From Dryomyza anilis (taxonomy: Eukaryota; Arthropoda; Insecta; Diptera; Dryomyzidae), in assembly GCA_951804985.1 (NCBI GenBank), contig OX638133.1:2066501-2130500 (forward strand): a stretch of 64,000 nt of DNA, read 5' to 3'. Under the pieces are notes generated by a model, which was given only the letters and a program-made list of their open reading frames with translations, searched no databases and was not told the origin of the DNA. The translations under genes were made by a program, and so were the position numbers. Every line of letters starts with the position of its first letter. Position 1 is the stretch's first letter. This document shows positions 12,300 to 24,517 of the stretch, piece by piece.

Positions 12300-15290
12300 T
12301 TTTTGGTTTTTCTTGTTCTTTGTTTTTTTTTTTTGTCCGTATAGCTTAATTTTCTTATATTTCCTGCTTTGAATTCTGCGATAGCTACATATTTTGGTCT
12401 GTGTGTTGTAAATAGTGATTGTATGGCACAAATTTCATCGTCGATCAGTTAGTTGGGAAAATGTGGAGAATGCCGCAGGAAATAGTTTCATATATAGAAA
12501 ACAATTGATAAATTGAAAATTTAGTTTTTTCCCATCGATAGATTGAATTTATTCAAAAATTTGTACCAATATTGGTTTCATCTTAAGACAGATGAAGTAG
12601 TGTCGGTGGATGTTTGTTATAAATTTTGCAATATGAAAAATGTCGGGAGATTGTTACACAATCGTCATATTGTGCGACTGAAGAACGAATTTTCTCTGTA
12701 ATGCGTGGTTCTGTTGAGAACCGAGTGGACTACGAAGGGGTGTGCTTGGTTAGATGCCTGAGTAGAGCGATAGAATCACGACTTGGTGGAATCAGGCCCT
12801 GAATTTCCCTCGAACACTTTCCATTGAAATTTACATTTTTAAAAGTATTATAAACTTAAATTTTGGTATGCTCAACGCTGGCAGCTTAAAAATATTTTTA
12901 TCAACAAAATTTGAATTTTGAATGAATCTACATTTTCGAATATCTCTTACAAAATGAATTTTACAGAAGAAACAAAACTATTTTAAGTCTTAATTCTGCA
13001 CTTACTTTATACAAAATTAAGTATGTCATAACTTATAATGGCATTTTTCGAATTTATTCGATCAGCATATCATTTAAACCCGGATTATTACACAAAATTA
13101 GGCGTAATTTTCACATGCAGTTAAGCGGTTTTGCAGTATCAGCGACGATATTTGTTTTGTCCGTTCTCAAAATACGCTGGAAATTTACATATAAAGTTCC
13201 ATCAAATTTCATAACCTAGGTGATTCCAACAAAGTTTTATTTATATATGTGGGTTTGCCTGTAATATGCCTGAAATATTCCTCAAAAATACCAGAAATTG
13301 TATCCGAGTACTTTTCAAAAATATTTTGTATTATCGGTAACTGGACATTGTGTTTAAACATTGTTCCCTAGCATGGTCAGACCATTTTTGTTATGTAACT
13401 GGTCGGGTTATGGCATAGTAATAATTACAAGATCAGTTTCCGACCATGATCTCAGTACTATTATTACTTGAGTTATCCCGACCAGTTACCACCATGATTC
13501 GACTAGAAATGCAATGATATTTCTGATACTTTCTATTGACACAATTTTTATTGCCAAACAATTGCTAATTACACCACTCAACAAAACGAGACAAAATTTT
13601 GCCATGCACATCCCATACATCAATCCTATATAATTCACGGCTGCTGATTTTGACTGCATACTTAGTTTTTTGTCTATTAGGTAACGTTTTTAAGAAAATT
13701 TCTCTCGATATTTTATGCCCTTTTCAGTCACTTTTTAGAATTAAAAAATGCAGTTCCTTAAACAACTCGTTTTCCAAAAAACTGTCAACGCAATTTTTTT
13801 TTTAAAATGTCAAGACTAATTACAATATACCGATAAGTACTATAATTCCGATAGGTTTTTAAGATATTATAATCTAAACTCGAAAAATATTGATTTTTTT
13901 AAACTATTTATGAACGATTTTAATGATAATGAAAATGATTTATGGTTCTGTAGTACAAAGTTCAAACTAATGATGAAAATTACTAACTTTTTTATCGGTT
14001 CTCATTTTTAAAATATGCCCTATCAACACAGTTTTCGTTAAGAACTGTTTAAATTTAAAATGCGTGTACATTTTACATACAAATTACTGAAAAAATAGAC
14101 TTTTTAACCTGAATTTTCTCAAAAACGATACGTAATAGGAAAAACTGTGTATGCAATAAGAATAAGCATACTTTAAATATTAAGTAATGATATTTTCAGA
14201 TTACGTGCATTCGTATTTTTTTTGAAAAGTGATTATGTAAATGAGTATCAAAACTAAATTCTCAGCGCATATTTTAAAAAGTGTATCAATTATAATAAAG
14301 TAAATAATATTGATAGTTAGCTTGGACTATGCTCTAGTTAACCATAATTCTAAATAATAATAATTGATAATTTATTTTTTTTTAAATCAAAATTTTCCGA
14401 GTTTAGATCCAATTATCCTAAAAACATATTAGAATATTAGCATTCATTAGTATATTAAAATGAGCCTAGATAATTAAAAGAAAAATAGTGTTTAAGTTTT
14501 TTTGATAAACTATTTTTCCACAGAACTACACTTTTGTTATTCTAAGTAGTGGGTGAAAACGGCTTATAAATAATTTTTCGTTTTTCTCAAAAATGTTACG
14601 TAATAGAAAAAACTGAGTATGCTTTCAAACACAGCACCTGAAAATTATATAGAATTGATGTATGGTATCTCCAAGGCAAGAATCGTGTTGGGCAGTGTTA
14701 TTTGAGTATCTTTCTAGACTAATTTGTCAATCTTATCTCTCATATTTTATAGATTAAAACAATTCTCAATTACCTCAAAACAATAACAAAATAATAGCCA
14801 TAATTAAAATGTTTAAAAATAACAAAAATCATAATGAGTGCGTTTGAAACCCTAAAATTAAATATAATGCAAACAGTCATTAGTCTGTTACTCTTTAGTC
14901 GGTTTTATAGTTTACAATACAATGTATTCGGTAATAATAACATTAGATAAAAAATAAAAATAACAAAAAAAATAAATATGAATCATTCAAATATACACGC
15001 TAAAAAATATCTTTTGTGGCAAACATTAAATCATCTTGTACAACACAAGTAAAAGTCATGAAATACATTTTTTTCCAAAATCAATTTTATTGTATTTTCC
15101 GTGTCTTTTATAAATTCATTAGTATTTATAAAGGAAAAATATGTTAAAAATCACCTTTTAGAAATTTTCAATTTAATTTCTCGATTATAAAAATACATAG
15201 GAACGTATCCCCATACTTAAAAATTATAGTTTTTCTAAATATTGGAGTTTTAATTATGAAAAATATACAAAAACCTCTACAATTCGAATT
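12300..15290. other. AT-rich non-coding stretch
   Basis: No gene is seen. At 13366-13510 there is a short dyad: CTGGTCGGGTTATGG and TAACTCAAG...ATCCCGACCAGTTACC face each other, of the GATCAT/CCCTAG repeat type. 12600-12790 shares words with 32155-32300 (GTAGTGTCGGT, TTTTGCAAT, AAAATGTCGG), suggesting an old dispersed repeat. The rest shows no order I can support. Confidence 0.5.
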
Positions 15291-15601
15291 TAAATAATAA
15301 TAGTTTGGCGCTTCAGTCCTGTATAGAACTTCGGCCGAGCTCTCTCACCATTTGAGCTGTGCGTGTTATATTTGTACTCAGTATCCGAACGGCGGGTGAG
15401 AGCTTTTCATAGTCAATGTTTTAGTCTCGTAGGTTTGCCATTTACTGCCGAGAGGTAGCGTCGCATAGAAAAATGTTTTCTATGAAAAAGATGTTGGCAG
15501 TCGCTGGGAATCGAACCACGGACCTTTCGGTTCGTAGTCGAACGCACCAACGACTTTTCGCTCCTAGTCCAACGCACTAACCAGACGAGCTATCGACGCT
15601 A
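15290..15601 (-). mobile_element. tRNA-derived SINE family 1, copy with duplicated head
   Basis: Read on the minus strand it has a tRNA-like head (A box near GATAGCTCGTCTGGTTAGTG, B box near TGGTTCGATTCCC), then a body ending in CTGAAGCGCCAAACTA. The segment between the boxes is about 30 bases longer than in the 44.3 and 62.7 kb copies because CAACGCACTA-type text occurs twice. The body also lacks part of the GTAGGTCCCACC segment. A full-length consensus is best seen at 44349-44654. Confidence 0.8.
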
Positions 15602-15989
15602 CAACGATCAAACTACGTATTATATTTACTGTGAATTTAAAATATGTTGTAATATCTCAAATTCGGTAAATTGTGATAATATAATGTAGTAACTTATATA
15701 GTTTTATAGTTGCTATGAAATTTGCAAGATTGACAGATTTTCACTAATTTCATACGATTATTAACATCATTGATTCTTATTTGAAAAATTTATAATAAAT
15801 GTCAATAGGTTTATATTGAACTTTTGAAAATATAGCTGTGAGTTTCTCTACTTCTCACTTTCGTGATAATAAATTCATATTTTATACAGTGTCAAAGTAG
15901 TTCATATATGTTTTAAATCTTTCAAGAAATGGTATGACTCACTAGACACTGACAATGGCGTTGTATGAAAATATTTTTATAGAAACTAA

Positions 15990-16980
15990 AAACGCCTGTA
16001 AGTCATTGATTGACAATGGATTTGCATGATTTCAAATCGAGAAAAGGTCAACCCCTCTATTGGATAAGAAAAGGTCTAGAGAAAAGGTCAAATACTCTAT
16101 TAGATGAGAAAATCGATGTGGAGAATTGTCAGCAAAATCCAAATATGGTAATGGCCCCTCGGATCACAAAATTCGCGTTTCGTCCCAAATCGACAATTTC
16201 AAAATTGACTTGAAATGATGTCTTCCAAAAGCAATAAACTATAAAAATGGATAAATATGTTAGGACATTTTTTGCAGTTTCAACAAACTACCAAAAAGCA
16301 AAATCGGATGAAAAATTCAGAAGCACAGGCGCTCTTTGTATTTTTATTTTGATCAGTATTTAAAATTTTAACAATAGAACCACAATAGGTAGATAAAAGT
16401 ATTTTTATTTTAAATCAGGGTCACACTCTGATTTTATTTAGTGTTTCATTTTTGCCTATTGTTGAAAGTGCAATGGTTGTTCTTGATGATTACGCGAGTT
16501 TTCAAATAATGCATTTCCAACAAAATTCGAAATTAAATCGGTAATCAAATATATACTTTTCTATACCTAGTAAGTCTCTAATATCGATTTTTTAAATACT
16601 AAACAAAATAAAATAAAAAATACTGAGAGTGGTAAGAGTTATAATAATCACTGCTTCCGTATTTTTTATTCGTTTTTGGTCGTTGATAGTTTGTTGAAAC
16701 AGTTATTAAATTCCCTAACAGATGACATATTCACTTTTTTAGTTTATTGCTTATGGAAGACGTCATTTCAATTCAAAATTAAAATTGTCGATTTGAGTAG
16801 CGAAATACCCAAGTTTTCTGCGAAATCCGAATATGAGAAAGGGACCCTTTCTCATATTCGGATTTCGCAGAAAACTTTCCATATCGATTTTCTCATCAAA
16901 TAGAGCAATTTAGTGGTTGACATTTTCTCGATTTGAAATCATGTAAATCCATTGTCAGTCAATGACTCACCGGTGTCTAT
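15990..16980. mobile_element. Fold-back element about 1 kb with long inverted arms
   Basis: The left arm (15993-16250) and right arm (16735-16977) are imperfect reverse complements: GTCATTGATTGACAATGGAT faces ATCCATTGTCAGTCAATGAC, GATTTCAAATCGAGAAAA faces TTTTCTCGATTTGAAATC, and AGCAATAAACT faces AGTTTATTGC. It encodes no transposase. It carries a separate 65-bp perfect palindrome at 16812-16876. A diverged right-arm-like copy is at 47930-48140. The superfamily is not assigned. Confidence 0.75.
16812..16876. repeat. Perfect 65-bp palindrome
   Basis: Two 32-base arms (16812-16843 and 16845-16876) are exact reverse complements around a single A at 16844. The left arm begins AGTTTTCTGCGAAATCC and ends GAGAAAGGG. 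The related sequence at 47930-48140 lacks it, so it arose within this copy. Confidence 0.95.
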
Positions 16981-17399
16981 TTGCGTTTTTCGGTTTTTTA
17001 GTTAAAAATGTCGTTATACATACGTATGCAAATACATCTTAAATGAATATAGTTTCTGCAAAACTTTCCCACCAACCTATGGATTTTGTATTTTTAAAAT
17101 TACCTTTCGTGATGCTTGTAATAAGTTTGTCGCTCTATTTACTATGTAAATATTTTGTACATACTACATATTTTCATCTGTCCATTTACCATAAAAGTTT
17201 AAGAAACCCATTAAAACGAGTCTGCCTTTGAAATTTCTTAAAATTCAAAAAGACAACGCCAACTAAAACTGATTCTCAAGTAAATGCAAACATTTCTCGT
17301 GCTAGTGCGTGTCAGAGGTAGCAGTAGAAAAAAAACCAACAAACTTTAATTTGGCTAAAAAAAAACAAGCTTTGCGTTTAATATGATTCGTACTTTTAA

Positions 17400-18140
17400 C
17401 AACCACAACAACAAACGGCATTTGTAATAGCGGCAGCAACTACAACAACAGCACAGCAGCAACACTTGTTCGAGCAACTAATGTGGCAACAACAACAACA
17501 ATATCCGCTACTACAACAACAACACCAACAACAATCACAAACTTCAATGGTAAATTTTCAACTTTTGTTGCAGCTACTCTGACTGAGCGAAAGACGGACG
17601 GAAGAACAGACAGACATACAACAAGAAAGCCACCAATATTAATAGCAACAACACAAAAGCTAGCTGGCTGGATAGCATTCTGCACAGGTGTTTTGCAAGG
17701 TGAGTTCTTCTGTTTCTCCTTCTTCTGCTTACTTCAAGATCCTTTTATTTTTATTTTGTTACATTTATGCTGTGCTTGAATTCTGCCTTGATTTTGTTCT
17801 ATAAAAAACACAGGTTTCACCGACAATAGCTGCGCGCCAAGTGTGGTTGCAAGGCTTTATTTTCCGGTGTTTTATTTGCATAGCAAGTTTCTGCAGCAAC
17901 GGCAGCAGCCAAAGCTGAAATTGCAGCAGCAACTGCAGCAGGTTTGTCATGTTTCTCCTGTGGCATTCCATTCCGATGGGGTTTGTTTTTGCATCGCCTG
18001 CTGTTGCTATTGCTGTTGCTGCTGCTACAGATACAAATCAAGTCAGCTGCGTCGCTGCTGTGCGTTTGCCAGAGACAGTGATAGAAAAAACTTGCTGCGA
18101 AGTTCGTTGCTGCAGTCTTTTGTTTTGTAGTAGGAACCAG
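17400..18140 (+). other. CAA/CAG-rich block with strong splice donor at 17700
   Basis: CAACAACA and GCAGCAAC runs resemble fly 5' UTR exons. TTTGCAAG|GTGAGT at 17700 is a near-ideal donor. If it joins the acceptor before 26205, the open frame starting at 17483 (Thr-rich, then ordinary composition) would enter gene 2 out of frame and stop within eight codons, so it would act as an upstream ORF rather than extend the protein. Minus-strand frames are Ala/Ser/Cys repeats and look spurious. Confidence 0.35.
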
Positions 18141-18609
18141 AGCAGTTTTTCGTGCGGTGTCTTTGGAAATATTTTGCATAAAGTAATTTTTAGACTAATT
18201 TAGACCAAAATACACATTTTAGGACTAATATAATTAGGTCAATTCAAAATAAATATTTCTAAAAAAATATTTTTGGATGCAATAAAATTTTGTATTGAAA
18301 TCAATGTTCTCCATACAACATTTTTTTTCGCCAAAAAAAAATCTTTGGGAACAAATTATTCAGAATTGACATGAATAATAGTATTCAGTGCATATTGATT
18401 TATGTACATACATATATAATCACTGTCATGCCGAAGGGGCGAATGTGCGTTTTTGAAAATATTGGAAAAACCAAATTTTAAAGTTTGAAGTGCTTTAATA
18501 ATAAGTAAAAAATAAAATAATTTTTTTTGTTATTTTGGTATCTTTATCAATTATCATAACTTATATAAAATATCTATGGGTTTGGAAATCTTACTGAATT
18601 ATAAATTAT

Positions 18610-19450
18610 ATTCTGACCAAAACGAATTTTTTCGTTTTTTTGCTATAAATCTTTATTGGTAAAATGCATTTATTGTTTGTTTTTGAAGCACCTATCGATT
18701 GGCATTACTATTTAAAAATAATTTTTCTATTTTTGCCAAAAATGTTTGCATTACTTTTGTCAAAATATTTTAAAATAATGATGCCAATCGATAGGTGCAT
18801 CAAAAACAAACAATTAATGCTTTGAAACCACTATTTTATCTTTTACTAATAAAGATTTAAAGGAAAAAAAACGAAAAAAATCGATACTTTGAAAATATTG
18901 TCCTGCCAAAAGGGCGAATCTTTTCGTTTTTTTGCTATAACTCTTTGTTGGTGCTAGATAAAATAGTGATTTAAAGACATTAAATGTTTGTTTTTAATGT
19001 ATTGGCATCATTATTTAAAAATAATTTGCCAAACATTTTTCATACAAAAGATAAAAATTCAAAAATATATTTTAAAATAATGGTACCAATCGATAGGTGC
19101 ATCAAAAACAAACAATTAATGCATTTAGACCACTATTTTATCTTTTACCAATAAAGATTTATAGCAAAAAAACGAAAAAATTCGGAAAATTGTCATGCCA
19201 AAAGGGAGAATCTTTTCGTTTTTTTGCTATAACTCTTTATTAGTGCAAGATAAATTAGTGATGTAAAGACATTAATTGTTTGTTTATAACGCACCTATAA
19301 ATTGGCATCATTATTTAATAACAATTTGCCAAACATTTTTCTTGCAAAGGATAAAAATTCAAAAAATGATTTTAATATAATGATGCCAAAATCAAACAAA
19401 TAATGCCCACACACCACTATTTTATCTTATACCAATTAGAAGTTATGGCA
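18610..19450. repeat. Three tandem 292-bp units, each an imperfect dyad
   Basis: The anchor TCGTTTTTTTGCTATAA recurs with C at 18633, 18925 and 19217, an exact 292-base period. Within a unit, CTTTATTGGTAAAAT...TTGTTTGTTTTTGAAGCACC and CCAATCGATAGGTGCATC...AAACAAACAATTAATGC face each other, so each unit can fold on itself. Unit 3 is the most diverged and loses the CGATAGGTGC part of its right arm. The flanking phrase GCCAAAAGGGCGAAT is shared between units. No coding potential is seen. Confidence 0.85.
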
Positions 19451-20550
19451 CACGATTTTGACACAGGATACTTGAGGAAAAACTACATTCAAAAATGTAA
19501 AAAAACCAAAATGCCAAGAATTACACATTCGCAAATATCTTGATCCCTGTTCAACGAATTTTACCATTGCGAAAATAAAAAAGCGAACCGTATTTTTAGA
19601 TATATCTGATAGAAGATCATTTTAAGGTGCTAATTTTTATGATTTACACAAAATATAAATTCAAACTGTGCATCTATATGTTTAAAATTTTGAATGCTAC
19701 AATTAAATCAGCTTTGGCGAGGCAATTATTTAAATTTTTCACAAAAAATAAACCAATTAAAAAAGAAAAGAATAATAATATCTAATTTATTTCCTTTCTT
19801 TTATATTAAAATTTGCCAAAAGCGGAAATACTGCTTCAGTTTTTAATTTTTACTTTGTCGTCTATATAACTTCATTTTGTAAAACATTTTGCTTTTACCA
19901 TTGTTGTTTCTCATGAATGTTTTTTTTTTAGTTCAACTTTTAACCATATTAATTTTTTTTTTTAGTTAAGTTATTTATTTTTCCCTTAAAGCTAACACAG
20001 ACAGCAACTTTCGTTTTTATTTTTTTCTGTATCATTCTTCTAAGAAAGGCACTAAACAATAAAAACCAACTCATTGAAAATTACGAAATTTTGAACTAAA
20101 CATTTTCACTTTTTATTTTATTGTTGCCGTTGACAATATGTTGTATAATAATGACTAAATAAATACAATGTAATAAATATTTGTAGTTAATTGGTTAAAG
20201 TATCTTGAAGTACACACATTTATAACAAGTATTTTTTGCTTTTATTTTTAAAGTTAATTTGAAGTTGGTGTTATTTTTGGATTTTATTATAAAGCATTTT
20301 AATATTTGCGAGTACAATATTAACACACAAACTAAATAAAATATTTTATATGTTAGACAATTTATGATTCATGTGGTGGTAGATATAAAATTGATAAATT
20401 ACTTTTTATAAATTTTAATAATGGATCGCTAATATATGAAGAATGAGCCAAAAATTGATACCAATTGATTGATACATGTAAATCTTTCGTATGTCAAATC
20501 AACTTTTAAAATGTGTATTTTATACTTTTTCGGACATTTATTTCTATTTT
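19451..20550. other. AT-rich stretch, nothing recognised
   Basis: I see no gene, RNA or repeat structure beyond homopolymer-rich AT sequence. Confidence 0.5.
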
Positions 20551-20981
20551 CTGACATTTTATACACGGGAAGGAATGTTCTTGGGTTTCTTGGTCTCGGG
20601 GAAAATTGAAAGGCAAAAGTTTTTGGGCTGTAATTGTTCAGAAAAGAAATGGTAGGGACCAAGTCAAAGGAACGAGTGTCACATGTGTTGTTTCTGGACA
20701 ATAATTGTCTCGGGGTTGAATTATCAGGACATAAATTGTCATGAGATGAATTAGTATAAATTGGAGAAGAATTGTGCCGGGCAAGAATAGTCCCGGGGAA
20801 GAATTGTTTCTCGAAAGAATTGACAGCCAAGCAATTGTTCGAAAAAAAACAATTATCTCAGTGTATAATTCGCAGGAGATGTGTTGTACTGGATATAATT
20901 GAACTATTCAATTCTTTTTGGGAAATAATTTACATTTGAGTAAAATGTTCTCGGGAAAAATTGAATGGGAAAGAACTGGTT

Positions 20982-21270
20982 TTTCAACAGGGACGCTACA
21001 AAAGTAGAGGAACAGGGACAGCAAACGACACCATATTTCTTGCCGCTCTTTTGACATTTCTCTTCAGTAAGGTTTGCCATTTCATGATGGAAAAATATAC
21101 GAATTCGAATTTCGGTAGTAAATTTTAATAATTTCGACTCGTTGTTGGCTCGTATATTTTTCTATCATAAAATGGCAAACCTTACTGAAGAGAAATGTCA
21201 AAAGAGCGGCAAGGAATATGGCGTCGTTTGCTGTTCCTGTCACTCTACTTTTGTAGCGTCCCTGTTGAAA
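20982..21270. mobile_element. Snapback (head-to-head) derivative of the 46-kb mariner-like element
   Basis: The left arm 20982-21102 matches the 5' end of the element at 45924-46040, including the transposase start. The right arm 21108-21270 is the reverse complement of the same 5' end, reaching further in (to 46080). Both ends read TTTCAACAGGGACGCTAC in their own outward-to-inward sense. It is therefore two copies of one end joined inverted, with the 3' end lost. It has no coding capacity but could in principle be bound in trans. Confidence 0.85.
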
Positions 21271-22056
21271 GACCCTTGAAAAAAAACTTTTGTAGCGCTC
21301 TTATTGAAAACCCCTTTATGAACACATTAGAGAAGAAATTTTTCAGTGTAGAATTCTCAAGAGATGAAGGAAATAAATGGTCTGGGACGAAATTTTGTTC
21401 GTAGACTTCTCAGGGGATGGATTGTCAGGAAATGAATTGTCTGGGGAAAAGTTATCTCGGGTATTAATTGGAGATGTATTGTGCCGGAAGAGAATTATTT
21501 GAAGACAAATTATTTTGGTGTAAAATAATTGGTTAAAAACTGTACGGGGAAAAAATATCTCGGCGTTACCCAGTCTGCCATGTGTCGGAGGCCTCCGATG
21601 CCTCGAATATTTATCGAATAACTTCGAGAAGAAAGTTCGAACTCGTTGCTTTATCGATTCTAATTTCTCCTACATTCAAATTCATTGACAAGATACGATA
21701 TATAAACATTTATCGCATATTTTTCGAAGCAATATCGAACATTGATCATTTTTTTTATCGATATCAGTCCGATTTCAAAAAATTTCTCGTACCAAGAAAA
21801 CTCCGACAAAACGCATCGATATCTATCTACCATGTAGGTCCAATTTGACGCTCGATATAGGTACGAGAAAGTGTCCGATATCGTAAGATTTCTCCTTTTT
21901 TTTGCATTGATCTCGTAACGTTTTCGAAACGAATGGCTTACTGGATAAAATGTGTCAGGTAAAATGTTTTTTGGTTATGAATTGTCCGGGGAAGAGTTGT
22001 GTAGGGTAGAAATGTCCCTAAACTTTAAAACTAATACAAATAATAATATTACTTAA

Positions 22057-22232
22057 GCCGGCCTCCGCAGTCCAGAGGTAGCGCGCTGGACTTGCATTGT
22101 GAAAAACTCGGGTTCGAATTCTGGCTTCGGCGGTCATGGTGTTAATATCACCACAAAAACGAAGGGAATAGATTTCACAGAACAATGGATATAGTCTGCC
22201 TGTTTGCTCTTAGTAAATAAAAAAAAAAAAAA
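22057..22232 (+). mobile_element. tRNA-derived SINE family 2
   Basis: The head GCCGGCCTCCGCAGTCCAGA leads into an A-box-like region (GGTAGCGCGCTGG) and a B box (GGGTTCGAATTC). A short unrelated body and an A-rich tail follow. ACTTAA flanks it at 22051-22056 and 22232-22237, a likely target-site duplication. The head differs from family 1, so this is a separate family. Confidence 0.8.
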
Positions 22233-22379
22233 CTTAACAAATTTTGTTCGAAAAAAACAATTGTCTCAGTGTATAATTCGCAGGATATGTGCTGTACTGG
22301 ATATAATTGAACTATTCAATTCTTTTTGGGAAATAATTCTCGGGAAAAATTGAATGGGAAAGAACTGTCTCGGCGATTT

Positions 22380-24220
22380 CAATAAATCAATAAACGGTCA
22401 GTTTTTCTAAAAATAGTCGACACAAATTCTCATGACAAAAACTATTCAGCGTGTCATCGAACTATTAATATATACAGCAAAAAATACACATTCTACCATA
22501 TTTCAGTAGAATAACAAAAATTACTTTGAACCGTTTTTTTTTTTTTTAAATTACGCAATATTTAATCAGTTACATATTTGGCCAACACAAAACTAAAACG
22601 CGGAACTCGCAGAAAAGTAAACGAAAGTTTTCTCTAACGATACCGTTTAAATGTTGACAATATGTTGCCGTAACAGTCAGTCACCAATGCAATACAAGAA
22701 TCGGTCGCGATGACACAAAGACTCTTTGTAGAAAGAACCACAATTAAAGAAACACGTCACAGAAAATGTAAAAAAAATAAATAAAATAAATAAAATAAAT
22801 AAAGAAACGCTTTCACGACAACTACTCTGAGAGAATTATACGTTATAAGAAGAAGAAGAAAAAACGAAGATGAACTAACCGTAGCCGACGGATGATATTG
22901 CAGTATCTTGGCAGCAACAATTATGACAAATGATGGGGACTTGCGTTATTTATTGGTACTGTTCTTTTAAGCTGTCGCTGCTGCTGTTATTCCCACTGCC
23001 GTTACTGTTTTATTGTTATTTGTTTACTAAGTATATTTGTTGAATTCAGCAGTGGCGTAGTTAAAAAGTGCTTGGCAGGGAGTATGGGCGGTCGAAAAAT
23101 TCCTAGAGGAAGAATTAATGAATACCTTCAGATTTAAGTAATTGATTTTGACTTGACTGAAATGTTATTTCTTGTAGAATATTTAAAATTTTCTGAGAGA
23201 AATATTGTCATGCGAAAGAATTGTCTCACGGTAGTATTGCCTGGGGAAAGAATTGTCCGGGGGATAATTATTGTTTTGGATAAGCATTGTCCAGCAGTAA
23301 TTGAACTGCTCTATTTCATGATCTGATTTTCTGGTCGGAATTTACAAGGCATACATACTCTAGAATAAATTTTACCAGGAACAATGTTTGTAAATTAAAA
23401 ATAACCTACTCTTTATTTTTACTTATATGAACTACGAACTCATTTTCGAACTTGTACAAGAATATTAATTTAAAATATCTAATGATTCGGTCCCTGTCAT
23501 AAACCAACATTTCAAATGATTTATCACAACAGCTAAACTAAATACATAGCCACGGTCATTGACTTGATCGACAGCAGCACCACAAGAAACATGAGAAACA
23601 CCTCGAGCATCCATCCGCTCGTAGAAAACTTGCAACCACGTTCTATGCAATATTCCATGTGACAATTAAAACAACATTTTTGAAGTACAATACAATTACT
23701 ATAATTTGTTGTTTCTTACTATAAAAATAAGTACACGGTGAAAAAAAAATATTATACAATGAAACATATTGTTTATTTTCCGATTCGGTCACGGTTCTAT
23801 GATAATTCGGTATCGATGATCTCGAATCTGAGATTCGTTTCACGTCTGGTTAAAATAGCGTTTTCAAAATAGTCATTTAAATATTTATTTTAAAATTAAC
23901 GGGTTTGATGTATTGAAAATATGTACCTTTGAGATGTATCTTTGAGATGTACCTTTGAGATGTACCCTGCATATAACATTTTTTAAATGAATTTAAATTC
24001 CACCATTTTAAAGTTTGTCTTATATAATAAATGTCTTATAAATAAATAATGTATGGTTTTCAAACTCCACTCATTTGAAAAATTGTTGTAAACACCACAA
24101 CTGTCAAAATTTGATAGAAAATTGCGAGTAAAACAGATGCGATGGAGCAAAAATGCTTCAAATTTCAAAACAAAACAATATTAAGATCATGTGAGTTCCA
24201 GCGATAGAACTGAAAGTTCG
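22380..24220. other. Non-coding, moderately mixed composition
   Basis: No gene is recognised. 22850-23040 is somewhat richer in GC with CTGCTG/GTTATT words but has no open frame of note. GAATTGTCCGGGGG-like minisatellite words recur at 23200-23350. GTACCTTTGAGATGTA is repeated three times near 23920-23965. Confidence 0.45.
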
Positions 24221-24222
24221 TA

Positions 24223-24400
24223 CACTTAGAAAATACTATAAAAAAAATTAGTCAATAGGATAAATTATTATTTGAATGGACAAATACTATTAAATTTTAC
24301 AAAATACTATTAAATTGTTTTTGTGTTTTGTGAAAATTTCCAGTTTTTGTATACTATTGAATCGATAACTGTCCTATTGATCAATTTTATTATGATTTTT
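24223..24400 (-). mobile_element. Decayed ACCCAGAA-ended MITE, copy 2
   Basis: It matches the reverse complement of the element at 39606-39806: AGTCAATAGGATAAATTAT and AATACTATTAAAT-like words occur in the same order. The ends are eroded (ACTTAGAA instead of ACCCAGAA). It is non-coding. Confidence 0.6.
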
Positions 24401-24517
24401 TTCGTTGTTTTACGAAAAATAATAGATCAAAGAATAAAACTTGACATTTTTTATCAGATAGAGCATCTGATAATTTACCTTCGCCAGAAATAAAAATATT
24501 CGATTCAAAGACCGACG

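Larger units (their letters stand above)
20560..22370. repeat. Degenerate minisatellite of AATTGTCCCGGGGA-like words, interrupted by insertions
   Basis: Words such as GAATTGTCTCGGGG, GAATTGTGCCGGG and GAAGAATTGTTTCTC recur every 15-20 bases at 20560-20975, 21340-21560, 21940-22015 and 22260-22370, with more at 23200-23350 and 39170-39250. A 120-base segment at 20838-20974 recurs at 22245-22370. The array is split by a snapback transposon, a TCGATATC-type repeat (21590-21940, related to 37080-37380) and a SINE. Confidence 0.65.
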
